DNA from: UBA5189 sp040389445
GTDB taxonomy: Bacteria > Chloroflexota > Limnocylindria > Limnocylindrales > CSP1-4
Assembly (NCBI GenBank): GCA_040389445.1
Contig: JAZJZX010000011.1
Location: 1-64,000 of the forward strand
Direction of reading: 5' to 3'
Length of the DNA stretch: 64,000 nt
In this document: positions 50,907 to 59,663 of the stretch, piece after piece
Layout of the letters: the number at the start of each line of letters is the position of its first letter
Numbering within the stretch: the first letter of the stretch is position 1
Notes under the pieces: generated by a model
The model's input: the letters and a program-made list of their open reading frames with translations, nothing else
What the model was told of the DNA's origin: nothing
Database searches by the model: none
Made by a program: the position numbers and the translations under genes

Positions 50907-53111
50907 TCAACGTGGACCCCGGGACTCGAACGGGGCAGCGATGCCGTGCCGATCGATTGAGACGGTGATCCTGTTGGTCACCCCGAATGTCTGCTCCTCG
51001 CCGGGCGCCAGGTGGATGCGCCAGGACAGCAGCAGCGAGGAACCCTGGTAGACGCGTTCGAACCCGTCCTCCGAGTTCGAGACCGTTTCGATCGGGGCCC
51101 ACCAGGCGTCGGCCACCGGGGAGGGGATCGACTCGACGGACAAGCCGATCCAGTCGTTGCCCTGCCGCACGACGTCCACGCCGCTCGCGGCGCCCGAGCT
51201 GTCGTGAGCCCGGCGAAGACCCTGGACCTCGTACCAGGCCGACGGATTGCCGCCGCCGCCGAGCATCGTCAAGGCCCACTCGAGGCCGAGCCGGGCGTGG
51301 ATCGGCCGCTCGCCGGCGTTGCGAATCGTGACGTCCTCCCGGAGCGTGGGCGCGAGCGGCTCGCCGCCGAGCTGGATGACCTTGCGAACGATGACCGGGA
51401 TGCTGTCACCCCCCGTGTCGACGTGGGCAGCCGCTTCGGCGATCAGGCGACCCTGCGCAAGGTCAACGAGCCGGTGCGGCGCCTCGAGGGCAGTGCCGAG
51501 ATCAGGGATCTCGCCGGCCCCATAGGCGATCGGTGAAGCGTCCACGGGCAGGAACCTGACGAGGCCCGAGCGGCGCTCGTGGTCGTCGTACACGAGGTGG
51601 TCGGCGAGGCCCGCCTCCTTTGCTCTCGCGACGCCGTCGATCGAGGCGACCCCGACGCCATCGCCGACGGTGGCGGTTGTGTCCCGGCTGCTCCGTCGAA
51701 CATCCTCGTGGTAGGCCTCGGGTCGTCGTCGGAGCACCGAGGTCAGCGCGTGACGCACGGCCCGGATGTCCCAGTCGCCGATTCCGGCGCCCTCGTCCAG
51801 ATCCACGGTCACCACCTGGCCCGCGTCGGCCAGCAGCACCTCATCGCGTCCATCCAGGTCGAGATCCGTCGTCAGGGCCTGCGCGAGCGTGCCGGCCGCC
51901 GCATCCGCATCCGCCTCGGCAGCCACCAGATTGGCGACGGTGGCAAGTCGCAGATCGGGCAGATAGATCCCGCCGAACAGGCCGTGCCAGTAGATGTCGT
52001 TGGACTGGCCGCGGAGCAGGTAGTCGTGGGCTCGATCACGAGCCGGTCCGTCGGGCAGCGCGGCAACCTTGTCCGAGACCCGGAGCATCCGCTTGTGGAT
52101 GTCGTTGACCTCCCGATACTTGACCTGGAAGTTCCGCCACGACGCGCCGCGCATCCAGCGCGGCTCGGGGCGGCCCTCCGCGCGATCGCGCTCGAGCGTC
52201 TCCAGGAAGGCCCGCCCCTCATCGGGCAGGAGCGCCCAGGCACCCATCTCCGCGTAGCTGCCCCCGGGCACGTAGATTCGACCGAGCGGAGGGTGCGCCG
52301 CGAGCCAGTCGGACGGCGTCGTCGTGGTCAGCCAGTCGGCGTTGGCTTCGAGGGCCTCGAGGAATCGATCCACCCAGCGCTCCGCGCCCCAGCACAGCTC
52401 CCGGGTGGTGGGCCACGCCCCGAACTTTTCGCCGTCGTCGCCCATCGTTCCGAGCCGTTCGCCGCCCTCGGTGGCATGCGCCCGCAGGTAGTCGATGACG
52501 TCCTCGACGGGCCGGAACGGGATCCGATACCGCAGGCCCTGCTCCGTCCCGAAGACGGTCAGCAGACTGCCCTGGTCGTCGGTGGAATAGGGGCCCCACA
52601 TCGCGTCCTCGGGGATGCCCGCAGCGCGAAAGTGGGCGTCGTCCAGGATCGTCGCCAGATAGCCGGCGGCCACCAGCGAGGTCGGCAGATCCGGCTCCCA
52701 GACGCGTTCCGCCAGCCAGGCGGTTCGCGGCCGTCGTCCGACCAGCCGCCCGACCTCGTCCGCCATCAGCCGGAGCTGCGAGATCCGATCGCGCTCCGGG
52801 ATCGAGGCGAGCACCGGCTCGTAGTAGCCGCCGCCGAGTACCTCCACCTGGTCCGCTGCAACGAGCACGGCGAGGCGTTCGAGGAAGTCGGGATGCTCCG
52901 ACCCGAGCCACTCCAGGAGCGGGCCCGTGTAGTGAAGACCCATCCGCACCGACGGATGCCGCTCGAGCGCCTCGAGCATGGGCCGATAGGCGCTCCGGTA
53001 GGTCTCCTCGATCACCCAGCCGAAATTGCCGACGGGCTGGTGGTTGTGGAGGGTCAGGGCGAGCCCGATGCGGCGCGACAACGCGACTCCATGACAAACG
53101 GTTCTTGACAC
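50907..53111 (-). CDS. GH57 4-alpha-glucanotransferase / alpha-amylase
   Basis: This cytosolic 734-residue glycoside hydrolase acts on alpha-1,4-glucans, most likely as glucanotransferase or amylase. All GH57 conserved regions are seen: LTLHNHQPVGNF, GGGYYEPVLAS, WLAERVWEP with the nucleophile Glu, DDQGS, and GDDGEKFGAWP with the acid Asp. The DUF1925/DUF1926 C-terminal domains follow. The GTG at 53111 is the first in-frame start; TTG 53081 is possible. It is divergent from the lacI gene, sharing its control region. Confidence 0.92.
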   Translation of the reverse strand: MSRTVCHGVALSRRIGLALTLHNHQPVGNFGWVIEETYRSAYRPMLEALERHPSVRMGLHYTGPLLEWLGSEHPDFLERLAVLVAADQVEVLGGGYYEPVLASIPERDRISQLRLMADEVGRLVGRRPRTAWLAERVWEPDLPTSLVAAGYLATILDDAHFRAAGIPEDAMWGPYSTDDQGSLLTVFGTEQGLRYRIPFRPVEDVIDYLRAHATEGGERLGTMGDDGEKFGAWPTTRELCWGAERWVDRFLEALEANADWLTTTTPSDWLAAHPPLGRIYVPGGSYAEMGAWALLPDEGRAFLETLERDRAEGRPEPRWMRGASWRNFQVKYREVNDIHKRMLRVSDKVAALPDGPARDRAHDYLLRGQSNDIYWHGLFGGIYLPDLRLATVANLVAAEADADAAAGTLAQALTTDLDLDGRDEVLLADAGQVVTVDLDEGAGIGDWDIRAVRHALTSVLRRRPEAYHEDVRRSSRDTTATVGDGVGVASIDGVARAKEAGLADHLVYDDHERRSGLVRFLPVDASPIAYGAGEIPDLGTALEAPHRLVDLAQGRLIAEAAAHVDTGGDSIPVIVRKVIQLGGEPLAPTLREDVTIRNAGERPIHARLGLEWALTMLGGGGNPSAWYEVQGLRRAHDSSGAASGVDVVRQGNDWIGLSVESIPSPVADAWWAPIETVSNSEDGFERVYQGSSLLLSWRIHLAPGEEQTFGVTNRITVSIDRHGIAAPFESRGPR

Positions 53112-53133
53112 GGGTTCGACCCGCTGATACGGT
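53105..53133 (+). promoter_or_regulatory. lacI promoter TTGACA-N17-TACGGT
   Basis: A consensus -35 at 53105-53110 and a -10 at 53128-53133 have ideal 17-base spacing. The operator follows within six bases. Confidence 0.75.
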
Positions 53134-53138
53134 CCCGT

Positions 53139-53148
53139 AAACCGGTTT
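53139..53148. promoter_or_regulatory. LacI-family operator AAACCGGTTT
   Basis: A perfect ten-base palindrome with the CG centre expected for LacI proteins lies just after the -10 of the lacI gene. A second split site (AACCG-N6-CGGTT) follows at 53153-53169. Between lacI and GH57, it can repress both. Confidence 0.65.
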
Positions 53149-53239
53149 GCTAAACCGCTTTTCCGGTTCCGTCCCGATCATACACGGCGCCCTGCCGGTC
53201 GAGATTCGAGACGGCGTGGCGCGACCTCCGGAGGCGTTG

Positions 53240-54316
53240 GTGGAGCAGGCGACGCGACGAGCGACGATCGCGGATGTGGCCCGGGCAGCCGGGGTGTCGA
53301 AGGCGGCTGTGTCCTTTGCCTTCAACACGCCCGAGCGTCTCAGCGCGGACACGGTGAGCCGCATTCGCGACGTGGCGGCGGGCCTCGACTATCGGCCGGA
53401 CCCGGTTGCGCGGATGCTCGCCCAGCGTCGCACCTGGACCATCGGCATCCTGACACCACAGGGGCTGGACGTGATCTTCACGAACCCCTACTTCGGCGAA
53501 TTCAGTGCCGGGGTCGCGACAGCCGCCGAGGCGGCCGGCATGGCCATCCAGTTCATCTCTCCCCTCCACGGATCCCTGGCGCGCGCCGTCGATCGGGCGA
53601 GCGTGGACGGGATCATCGCCGTGGGTCTTGGCGCGGATCACCCGGAAATCGGGCAGATCCGACGTTCCGGGATCCCGTTCGTGCTCGTCGACTCGACGGC
53701 GTTGCCCGATGAGCCCGCCATTCACGTCGACGACGAGGGCGGGGCCCACGCGGCCGCGTCCCATCTGGTCGAGCTCGGTCATCGCACGTTCGTGGTCATC
53801 GGCATCGAGCCCCCGTCGGCGGGAGCCTCGCCCGATCCGGCCTGGGTCACCTCGCGCCGGCTCCGGGGCTATCGGGCCGCGGCCACCGCCGCAGGAGTCG
53901 CGATCCACGACGACGCCGTCGTGATGGGTCCGGCCAGCATGGAGGGCGGGATCGCGGCCTTCCATCGCGCCTGGGATGGCGGACTGCGCCCGACCGCGGT
54001 CCTCGCGATGAGCGACGCCATGGCCATCGGCGCACTGCGCGCCGCGCGCGAGCTCGGCCTGCGCGTCCCCGCCGACCTGTCGATCGTCGGTTTCGACGAT
54101 CTCGACGTGGCCCAGTACACGGATCCGCCCCTCACCACGGTCCGCCAGCCGAATCGCCTGAAGGGTGAGGAGGCCGTCCGACTCGTCCTTGACGGTGGTC
54201 GGAAGCGCAACCGGCTGGAGCCCGCCCAGCATCAATTCGCCACGCACCTTGTCGTCCGCGGTTCCACCGCTGTCGTGCCGCGCCAGCGGCAGGAGGTGGT
54301 CGACGACAGGTCGTGA
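53240..54316 (+). CDS. LacI-family repressor, probable maltodextrin regulator
   Basis: This 358-residue regulator has a HTH and hinge TIADVARAAGVSKAAVSFAFNTPERLSADTVSRIRDVAAGLDYRPDPVARML and a sugar-binding core, IGILTPQG ... FVLVDSTALPDEPAIHVDDEGGAHAAASHLVELGHRTFVVIG, MSDAMAIGALRAARELGLRVPADLSIVGFDDLDVAQYTDPPLTTVRQ. GTG 53240 is preferred, because CCGGAGG sits five bases upstream; a TTG start at 53147 would add 31 residues and run through the operator. The context suggests it senses maltodextrin or glucose-derived signals. Confidence 0.9.
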   Translation: MEQATRRATIADVARAAGVSKAAVSFAFNTPERLSADTVSRIRDVAAGLDYRPDPVARMLAQRRTWTIGILTPQGLDVIFTNPYFGEFSAGVATAAEAAGMAIQFISPLHGSLARAVDRASVDGIIAVGLGADHPEIGQIRRSGIPFVLVDSTALPDEPAIHVDDEGGAHAAASHLVELGHRTFVVIGIEPPSAGASPDPAWVTSRRLRGYRAAATAAGVAIHDDAVVMGPASMEGGIAAFHRAWDGGLRPTAVLAMSDAMAIGALRAARELGLRVPADLSIVGFDDLDVAQYTDPPLTTVRQPNRLKGEEAVRLVLDGGRKRNRLEPAQHQFATHLVVRGSTAVVPRQRQEVVDDRS

Positions 54317-54317
54317 G

Positions 54318-54330
54318 CAATCGGTTGACC
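54318..54330. promoter_or_regulatory. possible LacI site and -35 upstream of malE
   Basis: CAATCGGTTG (CG centre, eight of ten symmetric) overlaps TTGACC (54325-54330), which could be a -35 box for the malEFG-like operon. I see no matching -10. Confidence 0.35.
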
Positions 54331-54446
54331 CGCGTGTGCGGATCAATCGCACGCACCGGGCTCCGGAATGGCCGGACCCGTGGACTGCGAGCCGGGACCA
54401 TCCGGGCCCGCGGTCCGAACCAATGACAGGAGGAGAAACCAGGATC

Positions 54447-55685
54447 ATGAGCACACCCAAGCGCTATCTGGCGCTGCTCGGCGTCGTCGCGATCGTCGCG
54501 TCGGCCTGTGGCGGTGGTGCCAGCACGGCACCGACGAACGCACCGAGCTCGGGCAACACGCCCGCGCCGACCGACGTCCCGCCCGCCGGGCTGACGGGCA
54601 CCCTGACCATCTGGCATGCCTACGGCTCGTCCGGCGGCGCCGCGGAATTCAACGCCTTCCAGAAGGTCCTTGCGGACATCACGGCGAAGAACCCAGGCCT
54701 GGTCATCTCGCCGGTCCAGGTCAAGTTCGACGATCTCTACAAGAACTTCGAGGCCGAGTCGGGTGCCGGTGGCGGGCCCGACATGTTCATCGGTCCCAAT
54801 GACAGCCTCGGCAACGAGGCCCGCGGCGGCTACCTCGTAGACCTGAGCGGCAAGATCGACGACGTCCTCGCGAACTCGAACGACGTCTCCGTCGCTGGTT
54901 CCAAGGTGGACGGCAAGCCGTACATGGTCCCGGAGTCCCTCAAGGCCGTGGCCATGAACTACGACAGCACCAAGGTGGCGAACCCGCCGAAGACGACCGA
55001 CGAGCTCCTCGCCTTCGTCAAGGGCGGCGGCAAGGTCGGCATGATCACGGGTGCCTACTTCGGCTGGGGCCTCTACTCCGCCTTCGGCGGCAAGATCTTT
55101 GACGACGCCGGCAAGTGCGTCGCCGATGCCAACACCGGTGTTGCGGACGCCCTTGCGTATGTCAAGGCGCTCAAGGACGCCGGCGCGCTCGTCGACTCCA
55201 ATTACGGCAAGGTCAATGATGCGTTCGTCAACGGCGACATCGACATCATGTTCAACGGCAACTGGACGCTCGGCGACTACAAGGCCGCCCGCGCCGGCCT
55301 CGCCGTTGGCGCATTCCCCGGCGGCTCGGGCGGTCCGGCTCGGACCATGACCGGCGTCGACGGCTGGTACATCAATGCGGCTTCCAAGAATATCGACCTC
55401 GCGATCGCCGTCGCGAAGGAGCTCGTCTCGGCAGACGCGCAGCGAATCTACGTCGACGTCGCCGGCCACGTGCCGGCGAACAAGAACGTCACCGTCACCG
55501 ATCCGCTCGTGAAAGGCTTCACGGACGCGATCCTGCAGGGCGAGGCCCGGCCGCAGATCGAGCAATTCGGCAAGTACTGGGGCCCGTTCGGCGATGCCTG
55601 GGCCAAGGCAGTTCCGGATGACGGCTCCGCGGGTGGCGACACCAAGGCCCTCGTGGCCGAGGCGTGCACCACGCTCGGCAAGTAG
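54447..55685 (+). CDS. malE: maltose/maltodextrin-type ABC transporter binding lipoprotein
   Basis: This extracytoplasmic binding protein (412 residues) is lipid-anchored at Cys 21 (VAIVASACGGG). The mature part follows the MalE/family 1 pattern: GTLTIWHAYGSSGGAAEFNAFQKVLADITAKNPGL, FEAESGAGGGPDMFIGPND, PYMVPESLKAVAMNYDSTKVANPPKTTDELLAF, FNGNWTLGDYKAA. Its neighbours (GH57, GH13 and LacI) make maltodextrin the likely ligand. A long hairpin follows its stop. Confidence 0.9.
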   Translation: MSTPKRYLALLGVVAIVASACGGGASTAPTNAPSSGNTPAPTDVPPAGLTGTLTIWHAYGSSGGAAEFNAFQKVLADITAKNPGLVISPVQVKFDDLYKNFEAESGAGGGPDMFIGPNDSLGNEARGGYLVDLSGKIDDVLANSNDVSVAGSKVDGKPYMVPESLKAVAMNYDSTKVANPPKTTDELLAFVKGGGKVGMITGAYFGWGLYSAFGGKIFDDAGKCVADANTGVADALAYVKALKDAGALVDSNYGKVNDAFVNGDIDIMFNGNWTLGDYKAARAGLAVGAFPGGSGGPARTMTGVDGWYINAASKNIDLAIAVAKELVSADAQRIYVDVAGHVPANKNVTVTDPLVKGFTDAILQGEARPQIEQFGKYWGPFGDAWAKAVPDDGSAGGDTKALVAEACTTLGK

Positions 55686-55730
55686 CCGACCGACAGCGTT
55701 GACGAGCCCGACCCCACGGGTCGGCATGGG

Positions 55731-55762
55731 CCGAGCGGGGCGCCCCTGGGCGCCCCGCTCGG
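55731..55762 (+). promoter_or_regulatory. 14-bp perfect hairpin between malE and malF
   Basis: CCGAGCGGGGCGCC pairs with GGCGCCCCGCTCGG around a CCTG loop, with no T run. It should lower readthrough or protect the malE message, as in many binding-protein operons. The xylF-xylH gap has an analogous hairpin. Confidence 0.8.
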
Positions 55763-55799
55763 CGTACCCTGTCCAGATCAGGTAGCCGAGGGAGGTTCC

Positions 55800-56843
55800 G
55801 TGGCCGACGCGATGGTGCCCAGGCGCTCACTGGCGTCCCGCCTCTTTGGATCGGGACGGTCGAGCCGGATTGCCTACCTCTACCTGGTTCCGGCCTTCCT
55901 CGTGATGAGCGTCATCACGCTGTATCCACTGGCCTTCCAGGTCTGGATGTCCTTCACGGACATGCAGCTCATTCATCTCAACCTGCGGCTCGGCAAGACG
56001 CCGGATTTCGTGGGCCTGCAGAACTACGTCGATGTCATCGCCAGCCAGCTCGCGATCCCGAACTACAACTTTCTGCGGATCGTGATCTACAACCTCTGGT
56101 GGGCTCTCACGAACGTCGCCATTCACCTCGTGCTCGGGGTGGGCATCGCCCTGCTCCTGAACGTGAAGGGCCTGAAGTTCCGCAAGGTCTATCGGGCGTT
56201 GTTCATCCTTCCCGTGGTCATCCCGCCAATCATCGTGGCCACCGTCTGGGCGAACATGTTCGACGCTCAGAACGGCGCGATCAACCTGCTCATCGGCGGC
56301 CTCGGGCGATTCCTTGGAATGCCCGCCGAAGTCTTCCGTGTTGACTGGCTGCGCCAGGTCCAGTCGCCCATCGACTGGCTGCTGCCATCGTGGGACGGTG
56401 GACCCAATCTCTCGCTGCCGCTGGCCTTCTACGCCATGCTGGCAACGAACACCTGGCTCGGCTGGCCGCTCAACTCGGTGGTCGCGACCGGTGCCCTGCA
56501 GAGCATTCCGCACGAGCTCTACGAGGCCGCCGAAATCGATGGAGCGACCCCGCGCCAGAAGTTCCGGCACATCACGCTGGCCTATCTTCGGCCCGCCATG
56601 ATCCCCTATGCGATCTACGGGTTCGTGATCACGTTCAACCTGTTCTTCCTGTCGTTCTTCATGTCGGGTGGTGGACCGGCGGGCAGGACCGAGTTGCTGG
56701 TGACGCAGGCGTACCGCCTGGCCAACGAACAGCGCCTGTACGGGGTGGCGGCGGCGTTCGCCGTGATCATGTTCTTCATCCTCCTCGCGATCACGCTCGT
56801 CGCCAACCGCATGACCAGGGCCACCCAGAGCTACAGCCTGTGA
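55800..56843 (+). CDS. malF: maltose-type ABC transporter permease, MalF subunit
   Basis: This inner-membrane permease of 347 residues has six core spans and the EAA coupling loop HELYEAAEIDGATPRQKFRHITLAYLRP, which contacts the ATPase. An internal hydrophilic stretch (about 170-205, GRFLGMPAEVFRVDWLRQVQSP) is longer than in many MalF homologs. GTG 55800 follows GGAGG. No ATPase gene is present in the operon; a shared MsmK/MalK-type ATPase elsewhere is likely. Confidence 0.92.
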   Translation: MADAMVPRRSLASRLFGSGRSSRIAYLYLVPAFLVMSVITLYPLAFQVWMSFTDMQLIHLNLRLGKTPDFVGLQNYVDVIASQLAIPNYNFLRIVIYNLWWALTNVAIHLVLGVGIALLLNVKGLKFRKVYRALFILPVVIPPIIVATVWANMFDAQNGAINLLIGGLGRFLGMPAEVFRVDWLRQVQSPIDWLLPSWDGGPNLSLPLAFYAMLATNTWLGWPLNSVVATGALQSIPHELYEAAEIDGATPRQKFRHITLAYLRPAMIPYAIYGFVITFNLFFLSFFMSGGGPAGRTELLVTQAYRLANEQRLYGVAAAFAVIMFFILLAITLVANRMTRATQSYSL

Positions 56844-56853
56844 GGTCGGAACG

Positions 56854-57798
56854 ATGACTGCACCCGCCGTCGGCCGCCGAGGGTCTCGACCGCGCTTCTC
56901 CCTCTGGAGTCGTCGTGACGAGCCCGGACTCGTCCGCCAACTCGCCCTGCAGGCCCTCTGCCTGGTCGTCCTGTTCACGGTCCTCTTCCCGATCGTGTGG
57001 GTCGTGAGCCTGTCCCTCGATCCCCTGAATCGCTCGCGCCCACTCGGCTTGAACATCATCCCGCCGGGAGCGACTCTCGAGGCCTACGCGCAGGTCATCC
57101 GGCAGCCCACCAACAACGCCATCTCATTCCTGGAATTGACCCTGAACAGCCTCAAGATCGCCCTCGGGACGTCGCTCATCTCGGTCGGGATCGGGGTCTC
57201 GGCGGCCTATGCGTTCTCCCGGCTCACGTTCCGCGGACGCCAGGTCCTGATGATCGCGATCCTGGGGGTCCTGATGCTGCCGGCCGTTGCCACGCTCGTG
57301 CCCCTGTTCGTGCTGCTCAACTCCGTCCGGCTGGATCTGCCGTTCGTCGGCGAATTCAACCTCCGGCAATCGCTGCTGGGCGTGGGCCTTGCCATCGTGT
57401 CGGGGCTGTTGCCGTTCGCGATCTGGAATCTCAAGGGCTACCTCGACACGATTCCGCGCGACCTCGAGGAGGCGGCCGCAGTCGATGGAGCGAGCGTCAA
57501 CCAGACGTTCCTCCGGATCATCCTGCCCCTGTCGGTTCCGGCCCTTGCCGTGACCGCGTTCCTGGGATTCATCGCGGGATGGACCGAGTTCTACTTCACC
57601 TCGACGTTCCTCTCCGGGAACATCCAGGATCACACGCTGGCGCTGGCGCTCAACGCGATGGTCGGCCAGTTCTCCAGCACGCCGTGGTCGCTCTTCTCCG
57701 CGTTCGCGATTCTCTTCGCGATCCCGCCGGCGATCGTCTACTTCATCGCCCAGCGGTGGATCACGTCGGGCCTCGCCATCGGCGGGGTCAAGGGGTGA
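56854..57798 (+). CDS. malG: maltose-type ABC transporter permease, MalG subunit
   Basis: The second permease subunit (314 residues) shows the six-span layout and the EAA motif DLEEAAAVDGASVNQTFLRIILPLSVPAL, preceded by GLLPFAIWNLKGYLDTIP and followed by GFIAGWTEFYFTSTFLS. The C-terminus (IAQRWITSGLAIGGVKG) is typical of MalG. The ATG follows malF by ten bases. Its last 11 bases overlap the convergent GH13 gene. Confidence 0.93.
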   Translation: MTAPAVGRRGSRPRFSLWSRRDEPGLVRQLALQALCLVVLFTVLFPIVWVVSLSLDPLNRSRPLGLNIIPPGATLEAYAQVIRQPTNNAISFLELTLNSLKIALGTSLISVGIGVSAAYAFSRLTFRGRQVLMIAILGVLMLPAVATLVPLFVLLNSVRLDLPFVGEFNLRQSLLGVGLAIVSGLLPFAIWNLKGYLDTIPRDLEEAAAVDGASVNQTFLRIILPLSVPALAVTAFLGFIAGWTEFYFTSTFLSGNIQDHTLALALNAMVGQFSSTPWSLFSAFAILFAIPPAIVYFIAQRWITSGLAIGGVKG

Positions 57799-59581
57799 GC
57801 GCCACGACGATGGTGGTCCGTGCCGGGATCAGCGGGAGCGGCACGTAACCCTTCAGGCCGCCACCTGGAGTCACGCTCGGACTGGCGGCGATGGCCTGGC
57901 CGGTGGCGGCGCCCTGATCGGCGGTGCCGGCCGATCGGAAGATCACGGCTGCGCGGGGATTCCCGCACAGCGGTCCGGTCGCGAGTGTCATCGCCGGCGA
58001 TTCAGCCGGCCGCTCCCCGAGGTTCTGGATGACGAGCGCGCCCTGGTTGCCCTGCCAGCGAAGCGTCACGGCGAGGTCACGGCGGGCGACCTCGACGGGC
58101 CAGACGCCGCCCCGGCCGAGCACCGGCGCCGTGCTGCGCGTCCGGATCAGGTCCCGATACGTGGACAGCAGGGATGTGGGATCGGCCGCCTCGACAGCCA
58201 CGTTGGCCGTCCGGGGATCCGGCGCGAACGCCTCCCAGGGCGTGCCGGTCGTGAAGCCGAATCCGGGATCGGCCGCGGTCCAGGGGAACGGGGTCCGGAT
58301 GTCCTCGTCCGGTTTCGCGCCCCGGAGGCCGAGTTCCTCTCCGTAGTAGACGAACGGGACGCCCGGGCCCGTCAGGAGGGCCTCGGCCGCCTGTCTTGCC
58401 GCCACCCGGTCGCCCCGGAGCTCGGTCATCACGCGCGGCTGGTCGTGATTGGTCAGGAACGTCGCCGCCGTGCCCGCGGGGTAGCGATCGGCGATCTCCG
58501 AAAGGCCCACGGTCAGGGTCGTCGCATCGCCGAGTCGCGCGGCGTCGAGGGCCGCGGGTCCGAACCCGAAGTCGAACGCCATGTCCAGCGATCCGTCGCT
58601 CACGTAACCGGTCGTGACGACGCGTGGCTCCCAGACCTCGCCGAGGACGAGGGCATCTGGATGCGTTGCATGCAGCGCATCCCGGAAGCGGGACAGCCAG
58701 GCTCGCGTCTCGAGGGTGTTCACCTGCGAGGACGGCCCGGTCTCGATGAGGTGCTTGGCCGCGTCCAGCCGAAATCCATCCACGCCCTTGTCCAGCCAGT
58801 CGCGGGCGATCCGTTCGATTTCGGCGGTAACGGCGGGATTGGCCAGATTGAGATCCGGCATCTGCGCTCCGAATGCGCCGTAGTACCAGCCGGACGGAGT
58901 CTCATGCCACGGCGAGCCTCCGGCCACACCCGGCCAGCCGGGATCCGAGTCGCGCCAGATGTACCAGTCGCGATACGGGCCTCCAGCGACGGCGTCCCTG
59001 AACCACGGGTGTTCGGCCGAGGTGTGGTTGATCACGAGGTCGAGAATCACCTTGATATCGCGCTGGTGCGCCGCGTCCACGAAGGCCGCGAAGTCGGCGA
59101 CGTCGCCGTACCTCGGGTCGATCTGGTCGTAGTCGATGACGTCGTAGCCGTGGTAGCTCACCGCCGAGAAGATGGGCATGAGCCAGAGGGCGCCGACGCC
59201 GAGGTCGTCGCCGCCAAGGCGCTCCCCGTCGCTCAGGTAATCGAGACGCGCGGTCAGTCCGCGAAGATCGCCGATCCCGTCGCCGTTGGAATCGGCAAAG
59301 GAGCGGACGAACAGCTCGTAGAAGACACGGTCATTCCACCAGCCCCCGGCCTGGAAGGGCATGGGGGTGGGGAGTGGGCAGGCAATGTCCGCGGAGCCGC
59401 TCGGCGGGAGGCTCCCCGAGCCGGGCGCAGAAGTCGAACTCGTGGGTTGGGGGGAGCCGCAACCCGCCGCCAGCAGCACGGCCACCAGGGTCACCGCCGG
59501 CCGGCGTCCGGCGTCCCCGCGCCGGTTGAACCGGGACCCCGCATCCACCGGGGGAGCGGGATCCGTTGACGTGCCGTCCAT
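57788..59581 (-). CDS. exported GH13 alpha-amylase lipoprotein
   Basis: This 597-residue alpha-amylase should cut starch outside the cell. The signal ends in a lipobox (LLAAGC, Cys 41). The GH13 regions are complete: VILDLVINHTS, GVDGFRLDAAKH with the nucleophile Asp, LVLGEVWEP with the acid Glu, and FLTNHDQPR. A C-terminal beta domain follows. It feeds the divergent and adjacent maltodextrin system. ATG 59581 has a CATACT hexamer nine bases upstream. Confidence 0.92.
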   Translation of the reverse strand: MDGTSTDPAPPVDAGSRFNRRGDAGRRPAVTLVAVLLAAGCGSPQPTSSTSAPGSGSLPPSGSADIACPLPTPMPFQAGGWWNDRVFYELFVRSFADSNGDGIGDLRGLTARLDYLSDGERLGGDDLGVGALWLMPIFSAVSYHGYDVIDYDQIDPRYGDVADFAAFVDAAHQRDIKVILDLVINHTSAEHPWFRDAVAGGPYRDWYIWRDSDPGWPGVAGGSPWHETPSGWYYGAFGAQMPDLNLANPAVTAEIERIARDWLDKGVDGFRLDAAKHLIETGPSSQVNTLETRAWLSRFRDALHATHPDALVLGEVWEPRVVTTGYVSDGSLDMAFDFGFGPAALDAARLGDATTLTVGLSEIADRYPAGTAATFLTNHDQPRVMTELRGDRVAARQAAEALLTGPGVPFVYYGEELGLRGAKPDEDIRTPFPWTAADPGFGFTTGTPWEAFAPDPRTANVAVEAADPTSLLSTYRDLIRTRSTAPVLGRGGVWPVEVARRDLAVTLRWQGNQGALVIQNLGERPAESPAMTLATGPLCGNPRAAVIFRSAGTADQGAATGQAIAASPSVTPGGGLKGYVPLPLIPARTTIVVALTP

Positions 59582-59663
59582 GTGGTCCCGAGTATGGCAT
59601 CGCGAGCGGGCCGCCGAATCTCCGGGCTCGCGTTGGCCCAGGAGCGCGCGGACGACGACCCGC

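Noticed and set aside
50916..50936. CCCCGTTCGAGTCCCGGGG (minus strand) looks like the T arm of a tRNA
   Set aside because: No D, anticodon or acceptor arm fits around it, and it encodes the last residues of the GH57 protein.
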